Source of the DNA: Candidatus Ancillula prorhinotermitis | GTDB taxonomy: Bacteria > Actinomycetota > Actinomycetes > Actinomycetales > Bifidobacteriaceae | Assembly (NCBI GenBank): GCA_031280795.1 | Contig: JAITGF010000014.1 | Span: forward strand, 1-64,000 | Reading direction: 5' to 3' | DNA length: 64,000 bases | Part shown: in pieces, positions 1 to 9,617 of the stretch | Layout of the letters: each line of letters opens with the position of its first letter | How positions within the stretch are numbered: position 1 is the stretch's first letter | The notes under the pieces: model-generated | Told to the model about the DNA's origin: nothing | What the model saw: only the letters and a program-made list of their open reading frames with translations | The model's database searches: none | Position numbers and translations under genes: made by a program

Positions 1-68
1 ATGCTTGACGAGAAGTATTTATTTATTAGATTGTCTCGATATTCGTTTGTATAGTGCTTGTATGCCAT
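1..68 (-). CDS. 5' end of a leftward gene, possibly a transposase (partial)
   Basis: A short reading frame starts with ATG at 66-68 on the minus strand and runs off the left edge. The visible product begins MAYKHYTNEYRDNLINKYFS. A textbook ribosome binding site, AAGGAG, sits six bases upstream of the ATG. The pattern (K-H-Y-T-x-E-Y/F-R near the N-terminus) resembles the start of the helix-turn-helix OrfA of IS3-family transposases, and a candidate terminal inverted repeat lies just upstream (106-126). Only 22 codons are visible, so the start is well supported but the family is a guess. Confidence 0.45.
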   Translation of the reverse strand, partial: MAYKHYTNEYRDNLINKYFSSS

Positions 69-105
69 TAGTTCTCCTTATCTGTTTAGAAAAACTACGG
101 AATTT

Positions 106-126
106 TGTCTGCACCGCCAGTCTTCA
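106..126 (-). repeat. possible IS3-type terminal inverted repeat
   Basis: Read on the minus strand this block starts TGAAGACTGG and ends TGCAGACA, followed by an AT-rich stretch leading to the partial gene at 1-68. IS3-family ends commonly begin with TG and finish with a GACA-like block shortly before orfA. The partner end lies outside the window, so this is only a suggestion. The remaining bases 127-284 hold no gene I can support. Confidence 0.25.
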
Positions 127-284
127 CGGAGTTGATAGCGAAATATCGAGATATACTACTTACAAAACACGAATGAACTCTTAGAGATATAAAGCACATT
201 TCTGGGCAAAGCGCGCATGATCTGCTTAAAAATAAAGGGTAGGAAAGGAGTGACATTTTAGTTGTCTATCTACACTGTGCACTA

Positions 285-316
285 CGCGCCGATGCTGAAT
301 ATGATATACTTTAGTT
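285..316 (+). promoter_or_regulatory. dapD leaderless promoter
   Basis: Extended -10 TGA-TATACT (hexamer 305-310) is followed by exactly six bases and then the dapD ATG at 317, so transcription would start on the A of the start codon. A CGCGCC block at 285-290 lies 14 bases upstream of the hexamer. No Shine-Dalgarno sequence precedes the ATG. Confidence 0.75.
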
Positions 317-1315
317 ATGGTAAATGATAATGTACCCGAGTTCGGTTTTGGATGGGGGTTAGTGACTTTTGACGCTAAAAATAATGTACTAGATACTTAC
401 TTTCCAGAGCTAACCATCGGCGATAATAAGTATGCTGATACTGCAAAGCTTTCAGCTGAAGTAAAGGGCGTGCCTGATAGTTTGAAGTCTCTAGAAGGCG
501 AAGACGCCTACCGAAGAGTTAAGCGCGTTGCAAAGTTCATAATTTCTAGCTTACAATTTGCGCCCGAGAGTACTGAAGATGTTTACCTAAGGCTCCATGC
601 CCTCTCGATGCGACTTTGTGTTCCTAATAGCATTAATCTAGAAGGTGTTTACAATTTGCTAAACAACGTTGTGTGGACAAACTACGGGCCTTGTGCAGTT
701 GAAGATTTTGAGACAGTACGTTTACAGCTAGCTAGTAAGTTTGGTCTACCGCCCACTGTTTTGTTGATTGACAAATTTCCGCGTATGGTTGATTATGTGA
801 TACCAAGTGGTGTGCGCATCGGAAATGCAGACAGGATTCGCCTCGGCGCGCATTTAGCTGAAGGTACTACTGTTATGCACGAAGGGTTCTGCAATTTTAA
901 TGCTGGCACACTCGGCACATCAATGGTTGAAGGGCGCATTTCTCAGGGAGTTACTGTAGGGGATGGTACCGATATTGGCGGAGGGGCGTCCATTATGGGT
1001 ACTCTTTCTGGTGGTGGCGAAGAAGTAGTTAGTCTTGGTAAGCGCTCATTACTTGGAGCCAACGCTGGGCTCGGCATTCCACTTGGTGATGATTGTGTCG
1101 TTGAGGCTGGTCTTTACATAACTGCTGGAACCAAAGTTCTCTTTGAAGGGGAGCTGTTCAAAGCCCGTGACTTAGCTTTCGCGAACTCTTTGCTCTTTAT
1201 GCGAAACTCCCAAACTGGCAAGGTTGAAGTTAAGCGGAGAAAGAATCATAAAGCCGGAGTTGTGTTGAACTCAGCCTTACATAGTAATAAAAACTCGCTG
1301 AGCGATAAAAATTAG
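317..1315 (+). CDS. dapD: tetrahydrodipicolinate N-succinyltransferase, actinobacterial type
   Basis: DapD succinylates tetrahydrodipicolinate in the succinylase branch of lysine and meso-diaminopimelate synthesis, a cytoplasmic step feeding peptidoglycan. The 332-residue protein has an alpha/beta N-terminal half and a left-handed beta-helix of hexapeptide repeats at about residues 165-275. The repeats include GVRIGNADRIRLGAHLAEGT and SQGVTVGDGTDIGGGAS, characteristic of the Mycobacterium/Corynebacterium form of the enzyme. Length matches that form. The start is fixed by the leaderless promoter: ATG follows the -10 hexamer by six bases. Family assignment is firm. An rsgA remnant lies immediately downstream on the same strand. 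Confidence 0.93.
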   Translation: MVNDNVPEFGFGWGLVTFDAKNNVLDTYFPELTIGDNKYADTAKLSAEVKGVPDSLKSLEGEDAYRRVKRVAKFIISSLQFAPESTEDVYLRLHALSMRLCVPNSINLEGVYNLLNNVVWTNYGPCAVEDFETVRLQLASKFGLPPTVLLIDKFPRMVDYVIPSGVRIGNADRIRLGAHLAEGTTVMHEGFCNFNAGTLGTSMVEGRISQGVTVGDGTDIGGGASIMGTLSGGGEEVVSLGKRSLLGANAGLGIPLGDDCVVEAGLYITAGTKVLFEGELFKARDLAFANSLLFMRNSQTGKVEVKRRKNHKAGVVLNSALHSNKNSLSDKN

Positions 1316-1320
1316 GTGAA

Positions 1321-2136
1321 ATTATCCAAGGTTTCGAAGATGAGTTAATTCGCTTAGAAGACAATTACGAAAAGAACCTGACACGCGCTACTAGCAAAAG
1401 GGTCACACCACCGCGCTCAAAACTACGTGGAACAAAAAGATCCAATGCTACTGGAGTGGTATTAGCTTCGCACCGCGGTCGTTACCAAGTCTACCTTGAT
1501 GGAGTAACTCTCACAGCTGCAAGAGCAAGAGAGTTGCGCGATTTCTCCATAGTACCTGGTGACAATGTCGAGTTATGCATTGCTGAAGGCGCGTCCGACC
1601 TTAGCCGAATTGAGTCAATTTCAAAACGATTTAACGCCATAAAACGAACTAGCGATGACAGTAAAAGTAAAGCAAAAACTATAGCTGCCAACGTCGACCA
1701 AGTGGCTATCATCACGTCTACAACCGCCCCTAATATACAGCCGGAATTCATAAAGCGTGTGATATTAGAGTCTTTACTTCAGAAAGCCACTCCGTTTTTG
1801 ATTATCACGAAGAGCGATTTAGCCAAACTCGATGAATCAATGCTACCCGATGATGCAAAGAATATCGAGCGATTTGACAAATCCACGCAGTATTTGGAAG
1901 TGTTAGAAAAACTTAAGTCTAAAAATACCGTCTTCATCGGACTTTCGGGGGCAGGTAAGTCGACTTTGATTAACCAAATCTTTCCAGATGCCCTACGTAA
2001 AACCTCAAGTGTTTCAGAAAATGGTGACGGGAAGCACACATCCACTTCTTCTGAGAGCTTCATATTCGAAGGTGGGTTAATAATTGACACTCCCGGTATA
2101 CGTAGCTTCGGACTCGGGCACCACAATAAACAATAA
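1321..2136 (+). pseudogene. rsgA: RsgA ribosome-assembly GTPase, truncated at the C-terminus and lacking a normal start
   Basis: RsgA is a circularly permuted GTPase that matures the 30S subunit. Seen here: an OB-fold region (about 1441-1640), G4 TKSD, G1 GLSGAGKST, a G2-like KHTST and G3 DTPG, in the permuted order typical of RsgA. Two things are wrong. First, the protein stops right after DTPGIRSFGLG, so the C-terminal zinc-binding domain (Cys/His cluster) is missing and the groEL promoter follows. Second, recognisable N-terminal sequence (PPRSKLRG and surrounding) extends upstream of the first in-frame GTG at 1456, which would cut into the first OB strand. No ATG, GTG or TTG opens the frame between the stop at 1306-1308 and 1456. 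The coordinates mark the homologous region. It may be a decaying gene, or a shortened protein begun at ATT/ATC; the intact GTPase motifs keep the second option open. Confidence 0.6.
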
Positions 2137-2171
2137 TGCATAGGCGCCCTGCAGACTTTTGGCAAATGTGT

Positions 2172-3850
<1,679 letters not shown>

Positions 3851-3869
3851 GCCCTAGCTCTTTACAGAA

Positions 3870-3912
3870 AACCCTCTCGAATTAGCACTATGCACGCGAG
3901 AGGGTTTTTTGC
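3870..3912 (+). terminator. Rho-independent terminator after groEL
   Basis: AACCCTCTCG (3870-3879) pairs perfectly with CGAGAGGGTT (3897-3906) around a 17-base loop, and the stem runs into a T tract ending about 3910. The thiL -10 hexamer begins immediately after it at 3913, so terminator and next promoter are packed end to end. Confidence 0.85.
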
Positions 3913-3918
3913 TATAAT
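3913..3918 (+). promoter_or_regulatory. thiL -10 element
   Basis: TGC-TATAAT lies 11 bases before the thiL ATG, giving at most a 4-5 base leader. No Shine-Dalgarno sequence is present. Confidence 0.55.
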
Positions 3919-3929
3919 AGCATTAGACT

Positions 3930-4967
3930 ATGCGGTCCGAAGATGATTTAGTCGCAGTTTTGCGCGACACTTTTTTGCCGACTCTAACCGGAGAGATACT
4001 TCTTGGCGTCGGCGATGATTGTGCAATCATAGATGCTCACTCCCCTTACGTTACTAGCACTGATCTGCTAGTTGAAGGAAGTCACTTCTATACAAATTGG
4101 CTCACCCCAGAAGATATAGCTAGGCGTACATTTATGCAAAATGTTGCTGATATCCTAGCGATGGGGGCAAGGCCGGTTGCAATTGTAGTAGGGTTAGTTT
4201 TACCACTCGAAGATATTAGGACACCTGATTTTTCGAGTCATGACTCAGCTTCATTTGTTACCGTCTCACGCTTTGAATGGACTCTACGCTTTGCAAACGC
4301 ACTTCGCGATATTGCTATTGAAAATGATGTCGCTGTAGTTGGTGGCGATATTACAGTCGGGCGCGCAGCAGAGCAGTGCCTTATGCTATCTGGTACAGTT
4401 TACGGGGACCTCGATGGAAATGCACCGGTACTGCGCAGCGGGGCAAAAGCGGGCGATATCTTAGCGCTAAGCGGTGAAGTGGGCCTTAGTAATGCTGGCT
4501 ACAACCTGCTTAAAGCGGGTATACATACTGGACGCATACCCTTTGAAGAAAAGGCGATTTCGCGATACAAAACTCCCCTACCGCCATTTTCAAGCGCTAA
4601 GTATGCGCGTCAACTTGGCGCGAATGCAATGCTAGATGTTTCAGATGGTCTTTATCAAGATGCTATGCGCATTGCAAAAGCTTCCGATGTGTCAATTGAG
4701 CTCTTCGCTAGAGAAAATATAAATGGAATTAATGACGATTCCGAAGTATCCGCGAATCAGTACTACTTTGGAGGCGAAGATCACGGTCTGCTAGCATCTT
4801 TTGATGCTAAAACGTTCAGTGAAGCCACAAGCACTTTCGGATTTACCCCAATTGGCAAAGTGCACGTCAAAGGAGATGCGCCTGTTTTCGGCTCAGAAAT
4901 CGACACGCTGGAGAAAAGGGGCTGGGATCATTTAGCACACAAGGATAAGGAGAGTAGTTATGTTTGA
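3930..4967 (+). CDS. thiL: thiamine-monophosphate kinase
   Basis: ThiL phosphorylates thiamine monophosphate to thiamine diphosphate, the last step to the active cofactor. The 345-residue protein has the AIRS/PurM-like fold markers: GVGDDCAII near residue 24, TSTDLLVEGSHF, NVADILAMGA, and GGDITVG around residues 137-143, followed by a second conserved block LDVSDGLYQDAMR. Length is typical. The gene is followed by a 5'-3' exonuclease whose start overlaps its end by eight bases, so the two are probably co-transcribed. No other thiamine genes are in the window. Confidence 0.92.
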   Translation: MRSEDDLVAVLRDTFLPTLTGEILLGVGDDCAIIDAHSPYVTSTDLLVEGSHFYTNWLTPEDIARRTFMQNVADILAMGARPVAIVVGLVLPLEDIRTPDFSSHDSASFVTVSRFEWTLRFANALRDIAIENDVAVVGGDITVGRAAEQCLMLSGTVYGDLDGNAPVLRSGAKAGDILALSGEVGLSNAGYNLLKAGIHTGRIPFEEKAISRYKTPLPPFSSAKYARQLGANAMLDVSDGLYQDAMRIAKASDVSIELFARENINGINDDSEVSANQYYFGGEDHGLLASFDAKTFSEATSTFGFTPIGKVHVKGDAPVFGSEIDTLEKRGWDHLAHKDKESSYV

Positions 4968-5871
4968 AATGTTCGAAAACGGCAGTGCTTATGGCGAGTT
5001 TGAGGACAAGGGCAAACTATTGCTCATTGACGGACCATACTCGATGTTCCGCGCTTTTTATGGGTACTCAGCCGAAAGGTTTCACCGCAAAGACGGGGTG
5101 GCCAACAACTGCATCTATGGTGTGGCTCGCACAATTTTGCAGCTCCTACATCAAGAAAAACCTACACATATTGCTTTCGCCTACGATGTTTCGCGTGAGG
5201 GGCATCGAAGAGAGCTACTCCCCACTTACAAAGATGGTCGTAAAAAGACTCCAGAAGATCTAGTCGATCAATTTCCGTCGGTACGCGAGATGTTAGAGTA
5301 TGCCAATATCGACGTTCTAGAAAAACGACGCTTCGAAGCTGATGACATCATCGCAACCTTATCCACTGAAGCCTCAAACCTGGGGTGGGATGTGCGTATT
5401 TTCTCCTCTGATCGAGATATGTACCAGCTAGTGGATAATCATGTACACATCTTACGCCCTTGCACTAAGAATGCCGGGTTAGAAGTTATGACTCCCGAGG
5501 CGGTTAGAAAGCGTTATGGTGTGGACGCTAAGCAATACCCAGAGCTACAAGCCTTAATTGGTGAAGCGGCTGATAATATTCCTGGTGTGCCCGGGGTTGG
5601 CCCAAAGACTGCTTTAAAGTGGATATTAGAATACGAAAGCTTAGAAAACCTACTTAATAACGCTGAGGAAATACCTGGAAAGATTGGTGATGCTTTACGA
5701 GAGCACAGTGATCAGGTGCTCTTAAACCGTAAGCTTAATCATCTTGTCCGAGATGTTCCACTAAATAAAACCGTACAAGACCTGCGCCTAAAATCCCCTA
5801 ATGAGTCGAGTCTGAATAAGTTCTTCGAAGAGTGGGAGATGCCATCAATGATGAAGAGTTTTAAATGGTGA
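4960..5871 (+). CDS. stand-alone 5'-3' exonuclease (Pol I N-domain type)
   Basis: This 303-residue protein matches the flap/5'-3' exonuclease domain of DNA polymerase I, present as a separate gene in many actinobacteria. Visible motifs are LLLIDGPYSMFRAFY at the N-terminus, FEADDIIATLS, SSDRDMYQLV, and the helix-hairpin-helix segment IPGVPGVGPKTALKW at about residues 207-222. It should remove RNA primers or flaps using divalent metals. The usual GDxSDN acidic motif before the hairpin reads GEAADN, so one metal-site Asp is Glu; other acidic residues are in place. Start at 4960 is supported by AAGGAG a few bases upstream; the gene overlaps thiL by eight bases. It ends five bases from the convergent metF stop. 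Confidence 0.88.
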   Translation: MFEMFENGSAYGEFEDKGKLLLIDGPYSMFRAFYGYSAERFHRKDGVANNCIYGVARTILQLLHQEKPTHIAFAYDVSREGHRRELLPTYKDGRKKTPEDLVDQFPSVREMLEYANIDVLEKRRFEADDIIATLSTEASNLGWDVRIFSSDRDMYQLVDNHVHILRPCTKNAGLEVMTPEAVRKRYGVDAKQYPELQALIGEAADNIPGVPGVGPKTALKWILEYESLENLLNNAEEIPGKIGDALREHSDQVLLNRKLNHLVRDVPLNKTVQDLRLKSPNESSLNKFFEEWEMPSMMKSFKW

Positions 5872-5876
5872 TATGC

Positions 5877-6791
5877 CTAAAACTCCAAGCGCTCAGTGAG
5901 GGCAATCGGTGGCTCCCATTTATTAAAAGTGAACATATGAACGCCTGGAGCCCCAGACTCCAATGCCCTTTTACAGAGATCTTCCCAAAATGCTAGCCCT
6001 ATTTCGCGGGCGCGCTGATCATCTGAATCGGTATCACAAGCATCAGCTAGTGACCTCACCAAATCATGTGGCGGCTTAATGCCGATATTTGCCTCGCAAC
6101 GAAGCAGGCGCTCTGGTGACCAAGTCGGCAAAACACCTGCGATAATCGGTATGGTTACTCCTCGCTTCCGTGCTAAGCTGATAAAATCGTCAAACACTTT
6201 GGGGTCGTAATAGAGCTGCGTTATTGCAAAATCCGCCCCAGCATCTTGCTTTTGCAGTAGCCTTTCGACTTCACCTGATGCGCTAGTGCCTAAGTCGGGG
6301 TTACCGTCTGGGAAGGTTGCTACACCAATTACAAGTGGGCGGGTTATGGATTTGAATTTGTCTGCTTGGGTTTGCCGCTGGCGCTTTTTGTCAAGTGAGC
6401 GCAAAAGGTACGTTAGCTGGGCAGCATCTCGAACTAACTCAGTATCAGGGCCGATTTCATCTCTGTAACAGCTATTTTTGGGGTGGTCTCCCCTGAGCGC
6501 TAAGAATATACGCACACCTTTAGCTAGGAAATCATTGGCAATATCTTCAACGGCATCTTTTGGGGTATCAATGCACGTTAGGTGTGCAACTGGCAATATA
6601 GGTGAATCTTCAACAATTTTAGCATTGACTTCTAGCGAAGTTTTGCGATCATTACCTCCAGCACCGTATGTAACCGACAGGAAATCAGGGTGAGTTTTGG
6701 ATAATTTGTCTACGCATTGCCAAAAATTGGGTGCACAATTTACATCCCTTGGTGGCATCAGCTCAAAGGAGAGGGTATGTGTACGTTGCAC
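5877..6791 (-). CDS. metF: 5,10-methylenetetrahydrofolate reductase
   Basis: MetF reduces methylene-THF to methyl-THF, the methyl donor for methionine synthesis, using FAD. The 304-residue protein carries SFELMPPRD at the N-terminus (catalytic Glu), SVTYGAGG, LTCIDTP, LALRGDHP and ADFAITQLYYD, all hallmarks of the TIM-barrel reductase. Start is a GTG at 6789-6791, seven bases after a TATACT -10 hexamer, so the mRNA is probably leaderless. It is convergent with the exonuclease gene and divergent from the moxR operon. Confidence 0.94.
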   Translation of the reverse strand: MQRTHTLSFELMPPRDVNCAPNFWQCVDKLSKTHPDFLSVTYGAGGNDRKTSLEVNAKIVEDSPILPVAHLTCIDTPKDAVEDIANDFLAKGVRIFLALRGDHPKNSCYRDEIGPDTELVRDAAQLTYLLRSLDKKRQRQTQADKFKSITRPLVIGVATFPDGNPDLGTSASGEVERLLQKQDAGADFAITQLYYDPKVFDDFISLARKRGVTIPIIAGVLPTWSPERLLRCEANIGIKPPHDLVRSLADACDTDSDDQRAREIGLAFWEDLCKRALESGAPGVHMFTFNKWEPPIALTERLEF

Positions 6792-6798
6792 TACCTAT

Positions 6799-6825
6799 AG
6801 TATAACACAAGGAAGCAATGCGCGC
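6799..6825 (-). promoter_or_regulatory. metF promoter
   Basis: On the minus strand, TGT-TATACT (hexamer 6799-6804) precedes the GTG start by seven bases. A GCGCGC block at 6820-6825 sits 15 bases upstream of the hexamer. Confidence 0.65.
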
Positions 6826-6859
6826 TAGTTAGGTTTCGCCAACATGATAAGCTTTTGCC

Positions 6860-6898
6860 ACGCGTGCAAACAGGTACTAACTATGATATAATGGAGAT
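6860..6898 (+). promoter_or_regulatory. moxR operon leaderless promoter
   Basis: TGA-TATAAT (hexamer 6887-6892) is followed by six bases and the moxR ATG at 6899. A CACGCGTGC block lies about 20 bases upstream. This is the only promoter I can see for the eight-gene run to 15380. Confidence 0.7.
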
Positions 6899-8134
6899 AT
6901 GAAAGAAAAAGATACGCGTAAAGCACAGAGAAGGTCAAAAGGCACTGCACGTAAGAGTAAGAGTGCTTTCGGTGAATCTACTGCCCAAAACGAGGGAAAT
7001 GTCACCTCAAACGATTTTCCAAGTGATTTTCCAAGTGGTTTTAATGCCCAGACACTCCCGTCTCAACGTTCTCAAGTGCCCACAAATGCACCACTTACAG
7101 AAACGAGCAATACTGCAAGCCCTAGCAACAATGCTGAAAAATATGTTGGTGGGCAAGTTAGTCACAATGATTTGCAGCGTGCTGGTGATATAATCGCTCG
7201 TATCGAAGACATCTTTTCACAGAAAATTGTCGGGCAAGACCAAATGCGCATTGCTCTACTAACTACCCTAATTGCTGATGGGCACATTCTGATTGAATCA
7301 GTTCCAGGGCTAGCAAAAACGACTGCTAGTGAAACGCTTTGCTTAGCGATTCATGGTAAATTCTCCAGAGTTCAATGTACCCCCGACCTAATGCCAAGCG
7401 ATATTGTCGGGTCGCAGATTTATAATAACTCAACAGGTAAATTCACAACACACCTAGGACCGGTGCATGCAAATCTAGTGCTTATGGATGAGATTAACCG
7501 CTCTAGTGCTAAAACACAGTCAGCAATGCTTGAGGCGATGCAGGAGCGGCAAACCACTATAGGCGAGGACACATATCAACTACCTGATCAATTCATGGTT
7601 ATTGCCACTCAGAACCCTATTGAAGAAGAGGGTACATACGTCTTGCCTGAGGCCCAGATGGATCGCTTCTTACTCAAAGAGATTATCACCTACCCCTCCC
7701 CTGAGCAAGAAGTCCAGATTCTAGAAAATCTTATCTCAGGAAAGCTATCTGCACCTGCCTCAGGTTACCTTGCATCACTTGAGGATGTTAAGTTTTTGCA
7801 AGACCAAGCAAAGCGAGTATACGTTTCACCAGCCATTCTACACTACATCACATCACTTGTTTTTACAACACGTGGTGGTGGCCCGAACCCAATCGTAGGC
7901 CTAGATAAGCTTATCCGAGTCGGAGCTTCTCCGCGTGCATCAATCGCTTTTGTGCGCGCATGCCAGGCCTTAGCATTGCTTTCAAGAAGGTCTTATGTGA
8001 TACCAGAAGATGTTAAGGACATGCGCTACGCAGTACTCAGACATAGAATTCTTAGAACGTTCGATGCTATGGCAGAAGGCGTGAATGTCGAAACGATCAT
8101 CGATCAGATCTTCCAAGTGGTACCTGTTCCTTAA
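6899..8134 (+). CDS. moxR: MoxR-family AAA+ ATPase
   Basis: MoxR ATPases act as chaperone-like regulators that work with von Willebrand factor A (VWA) partners. Residues about 85-411 hold the AAA+ core: Walker A-like ESVPGLAKTT, Walker B LVLMDEINRS, sensor-1 region VIATQNPIEEEGTYVLPEAQMD, and the C-terminal lid. The first 85 residues are an unusually long, basic then Ser/Asn-rich, probably disordered extension, including a tandem 12-bp duplication (7013-7036) encoding repeated DFPS. Family members are usually 310-340 residues. The leaderless start at 6899 includes this extension. It heads a Bat-type operon. Confidence 0.9.
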   Translation: MKEKDTRKAQRRSKGTARKSKSAFGESTAQNEGNVTSNDFPSDFPSGFNAQTLPSQRSQVPTNAPLTETSNTASPSNNAEKYVGGQVSHNDLQRAGDIIARIEDIFSQKIVGQDQMRIALLTTLIADGHILIESVPGLAKTTASETLCLAIHGKFSRVQCTPDLMPSDIVGSQIYNNSTGKFTTHLGPVHANLVLMDEINRSSAKTQSAMLEAMQERQTTIGEDTYQLPDQFMVIATQNPIEEEGTYVLPEAQMDRFLLKEIITYPSPEQEVQILENLISGKLSAPASGYLASLEDVKFLQDQAKRVYVSPAILHYITSLVFTTRGGGPNPIVGLDKLIRVGASPRASIAFVRACQALALLSRRSYVIPEDVKDMRYAVLRHRILRTFDAMAEGVNVETIIDQIFQVVPVP

Positions 8135-8137
8135 ATC

Positions 8138-9088
8138 ATGAAAAAAGCGTTTAAAAGGCATGGCAAGAGCTCGTCGAAAGATACTCAACACGGAGGTCTT
8201 CATGCACTTAGAAATGCCTTTTTTCTACCAGTTGTCAAAAAAACTGTTGGAATCACAGAAGGCGTACACCCTTCAATCTTCAAAGGCATGGGTCATGATT
8301 TTGAAGATTTTTCTCCATATCAGCCTGGTGATAACATCAAATTCATTGACTGGAAAGCCACTGCCCGCTCCCAATCGACAATCATCAAAAGATTTCGCGC
8401 TAATGCAAACACTAATATGGTGTTCGTCGTTGACTCGGGAAAAGAAATGTGCACAAGATCAACGAGTGGTGAACGTAAAATTGACGTAACTAGCACAATC
8501 TGTGAAACATTTGCGCAGATAAGCACAAAGCGCCTTGATGCGGTAGGCATTGTAGCAGGCGATCACAGTCGTATAATGAATGAAAGAGCAAAGTTGAGTC
8601 TCGGTGAAGTATCCATGATGTTAAAACGTGTCGAAAAGCTAGCATCTGACACTGGCCCGACAAGATCATATGATAGAGTATTACACTATGTTAGCCAATA
8701 TTTTCAAAAACGTACTTTTTTGGTCTTGATAATAGATGAGGTAACAACCTTTAATGACGCTGAAGCGTTTGCATCGATTTTGCGCAAGCTGAAGGAGCGT
8801 CATGATGTATTTTTAATTACAATAAGATCCATAAACCCCTTTAAGCAGGTGTTGCCTAACTCGAATGGAAGAGCAATCGACATTTCGAATCATACATATC
8901 TACCATCCTTTTTTCGTAACGAAAAACTAGCGCGTATCACAAAAAAGAACATCACATACAATCGTAACAGTTTAATCAATAACGTAAAACGTATTGGGAT
9001 ACCCCATATAGATACTTTGGGGTCTAATGATTTCTATAAAAAACTTGCCAAGATTATGCAGCGTCGGGAGGTTTCAAATCTTAGATAG
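8138..9088 (+). CDS. DUF58 domain protein of the MoxR/Bat system
   Basis: A 316-residue DUF58 protein, the standard partner next to moxR. The diagnostic segment is FEDFSPYQPGDNIKFIDWKATARSQ at about residues 50-75 (cited in part), equivalent to the YQPGDDxRxIDW motif of the family. This is followed by a VWA-like domain with VFVVDSGKEM, whose MIDAS-like pattern is poor. No transmembrane segment is evident, unlike many DUF58 proteins. It starts three bases after moxR. The role is presumed envelope-stress or complex assembly, known only by context. Confidence 0.85.
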   Translation: MKKAFKRHGKSSSKDTQHGGLHALRNAFFLPVVKKTVGITEGVHPSIFKGMGHDFEDFSPYQPGDNIKFIDWKATARSQSTIIKRFRANANTNMVFVVDSGKEMCTRSTSGERKIDVTSTICETFAQISTKRLDAVGIVAGDHSRIMNERAKLSLGEVSMMLKRVEKLASDTGPTRSYDRVLHYVSQYFQKRTFLVLIIDEVTTFNDAEAFASILRKLKERHDVFLITIRSINPFKQVLPNSNGRAIDISNHTYLPSFFRNEKLARITKKNITYNRNSLINNVKRIGIPHIDTLGSNDFYKKLAKIMQRREVSNLR

Positions 9089-9089
9089 T

Positions 9090-9617
9090 ATGAGCATCGT
9101 AGCAAGTAATCGAGCTAGTATAAACTTAAGCGCAAATTTGCCCGACGGGTTCTTCGCTCCTCAGCCTTACGGAATCTGGTTGCCTATAGTGACGCTAATC
9201 GTTGTTATAGTCATTGTATCGTTGCTCGTGGTTACATTACTAAACATCTTCAAATCTACTAAAGACTATATCAGCAATGTTGTTACCAAAAACACTACTT
9301 CACCTAAAAAGAATAAGGCAAAATGCTTAGCTTCACTAGAAAGAATTTATGAACTATATAAATTAGGTCAGCTAACTGATGATCAAGTTTATCTTGAAGT
9401 TTCTAAGAGTCTACGAATCTATGCATCTGAGCGCACAAATGTTGATTTCACATCTTCAACTAAACGCGATTTGAAAAAGATAGATGGAATTATTATCTTT
9501 ACACAAACGATTGACAGGCTTTACGAATTGGAATTTGCAGATCGCAAAAACATTGCCGAGCCACTCACACCAGAAGGTGCAATTAACTTAGTCCAGACGG
9601 TGGTGAAAAAATGGTAA
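9090..9617 (+). CDS. DUF4381-like membrane protein of the Bat operon
   Basis: A 175-residue protein with one strong transmembrane helix (about residues 27-52) preceded by a proline-rich stretch PQPYGIWLP, then a cytoplasmic basic/helical domain. This matches the layout of DUF4381 proteins, which sit between the DUF58 and VWA genes in MoxR/Bat clusters. I chose ATG at 9090, one base after the DUF58 stop; an ATG at 9027 would add 21 residues overlapping the upstream gene with no membrane-protein character. The next gene overlaps its end by seven bases. Confidence 0.65.
   Translation: MSIVASNRASINLSANLPDGFFAPQPYGIWLPIVTLIVVIVIVSLLVVTLLNIFKSTKDYISNVVTKNTTSPKKNKAKCLASLERIYELYKLGQLTDDQVYLEVSKSLRIYASERTNVDFTSSTKRDLKKIDGIIIFTQTIDRLYELEFADRKNIAEPLTPEGAINLVQTVVKKW

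Noticed and set aside
262..329. A 22-codon TTG frame ahead of dapD, with AAAGGAG upstream
   Set aside because: Spacing from the site to TTG is poor, it overlaps the dapD promoter and start, and the product has no features.
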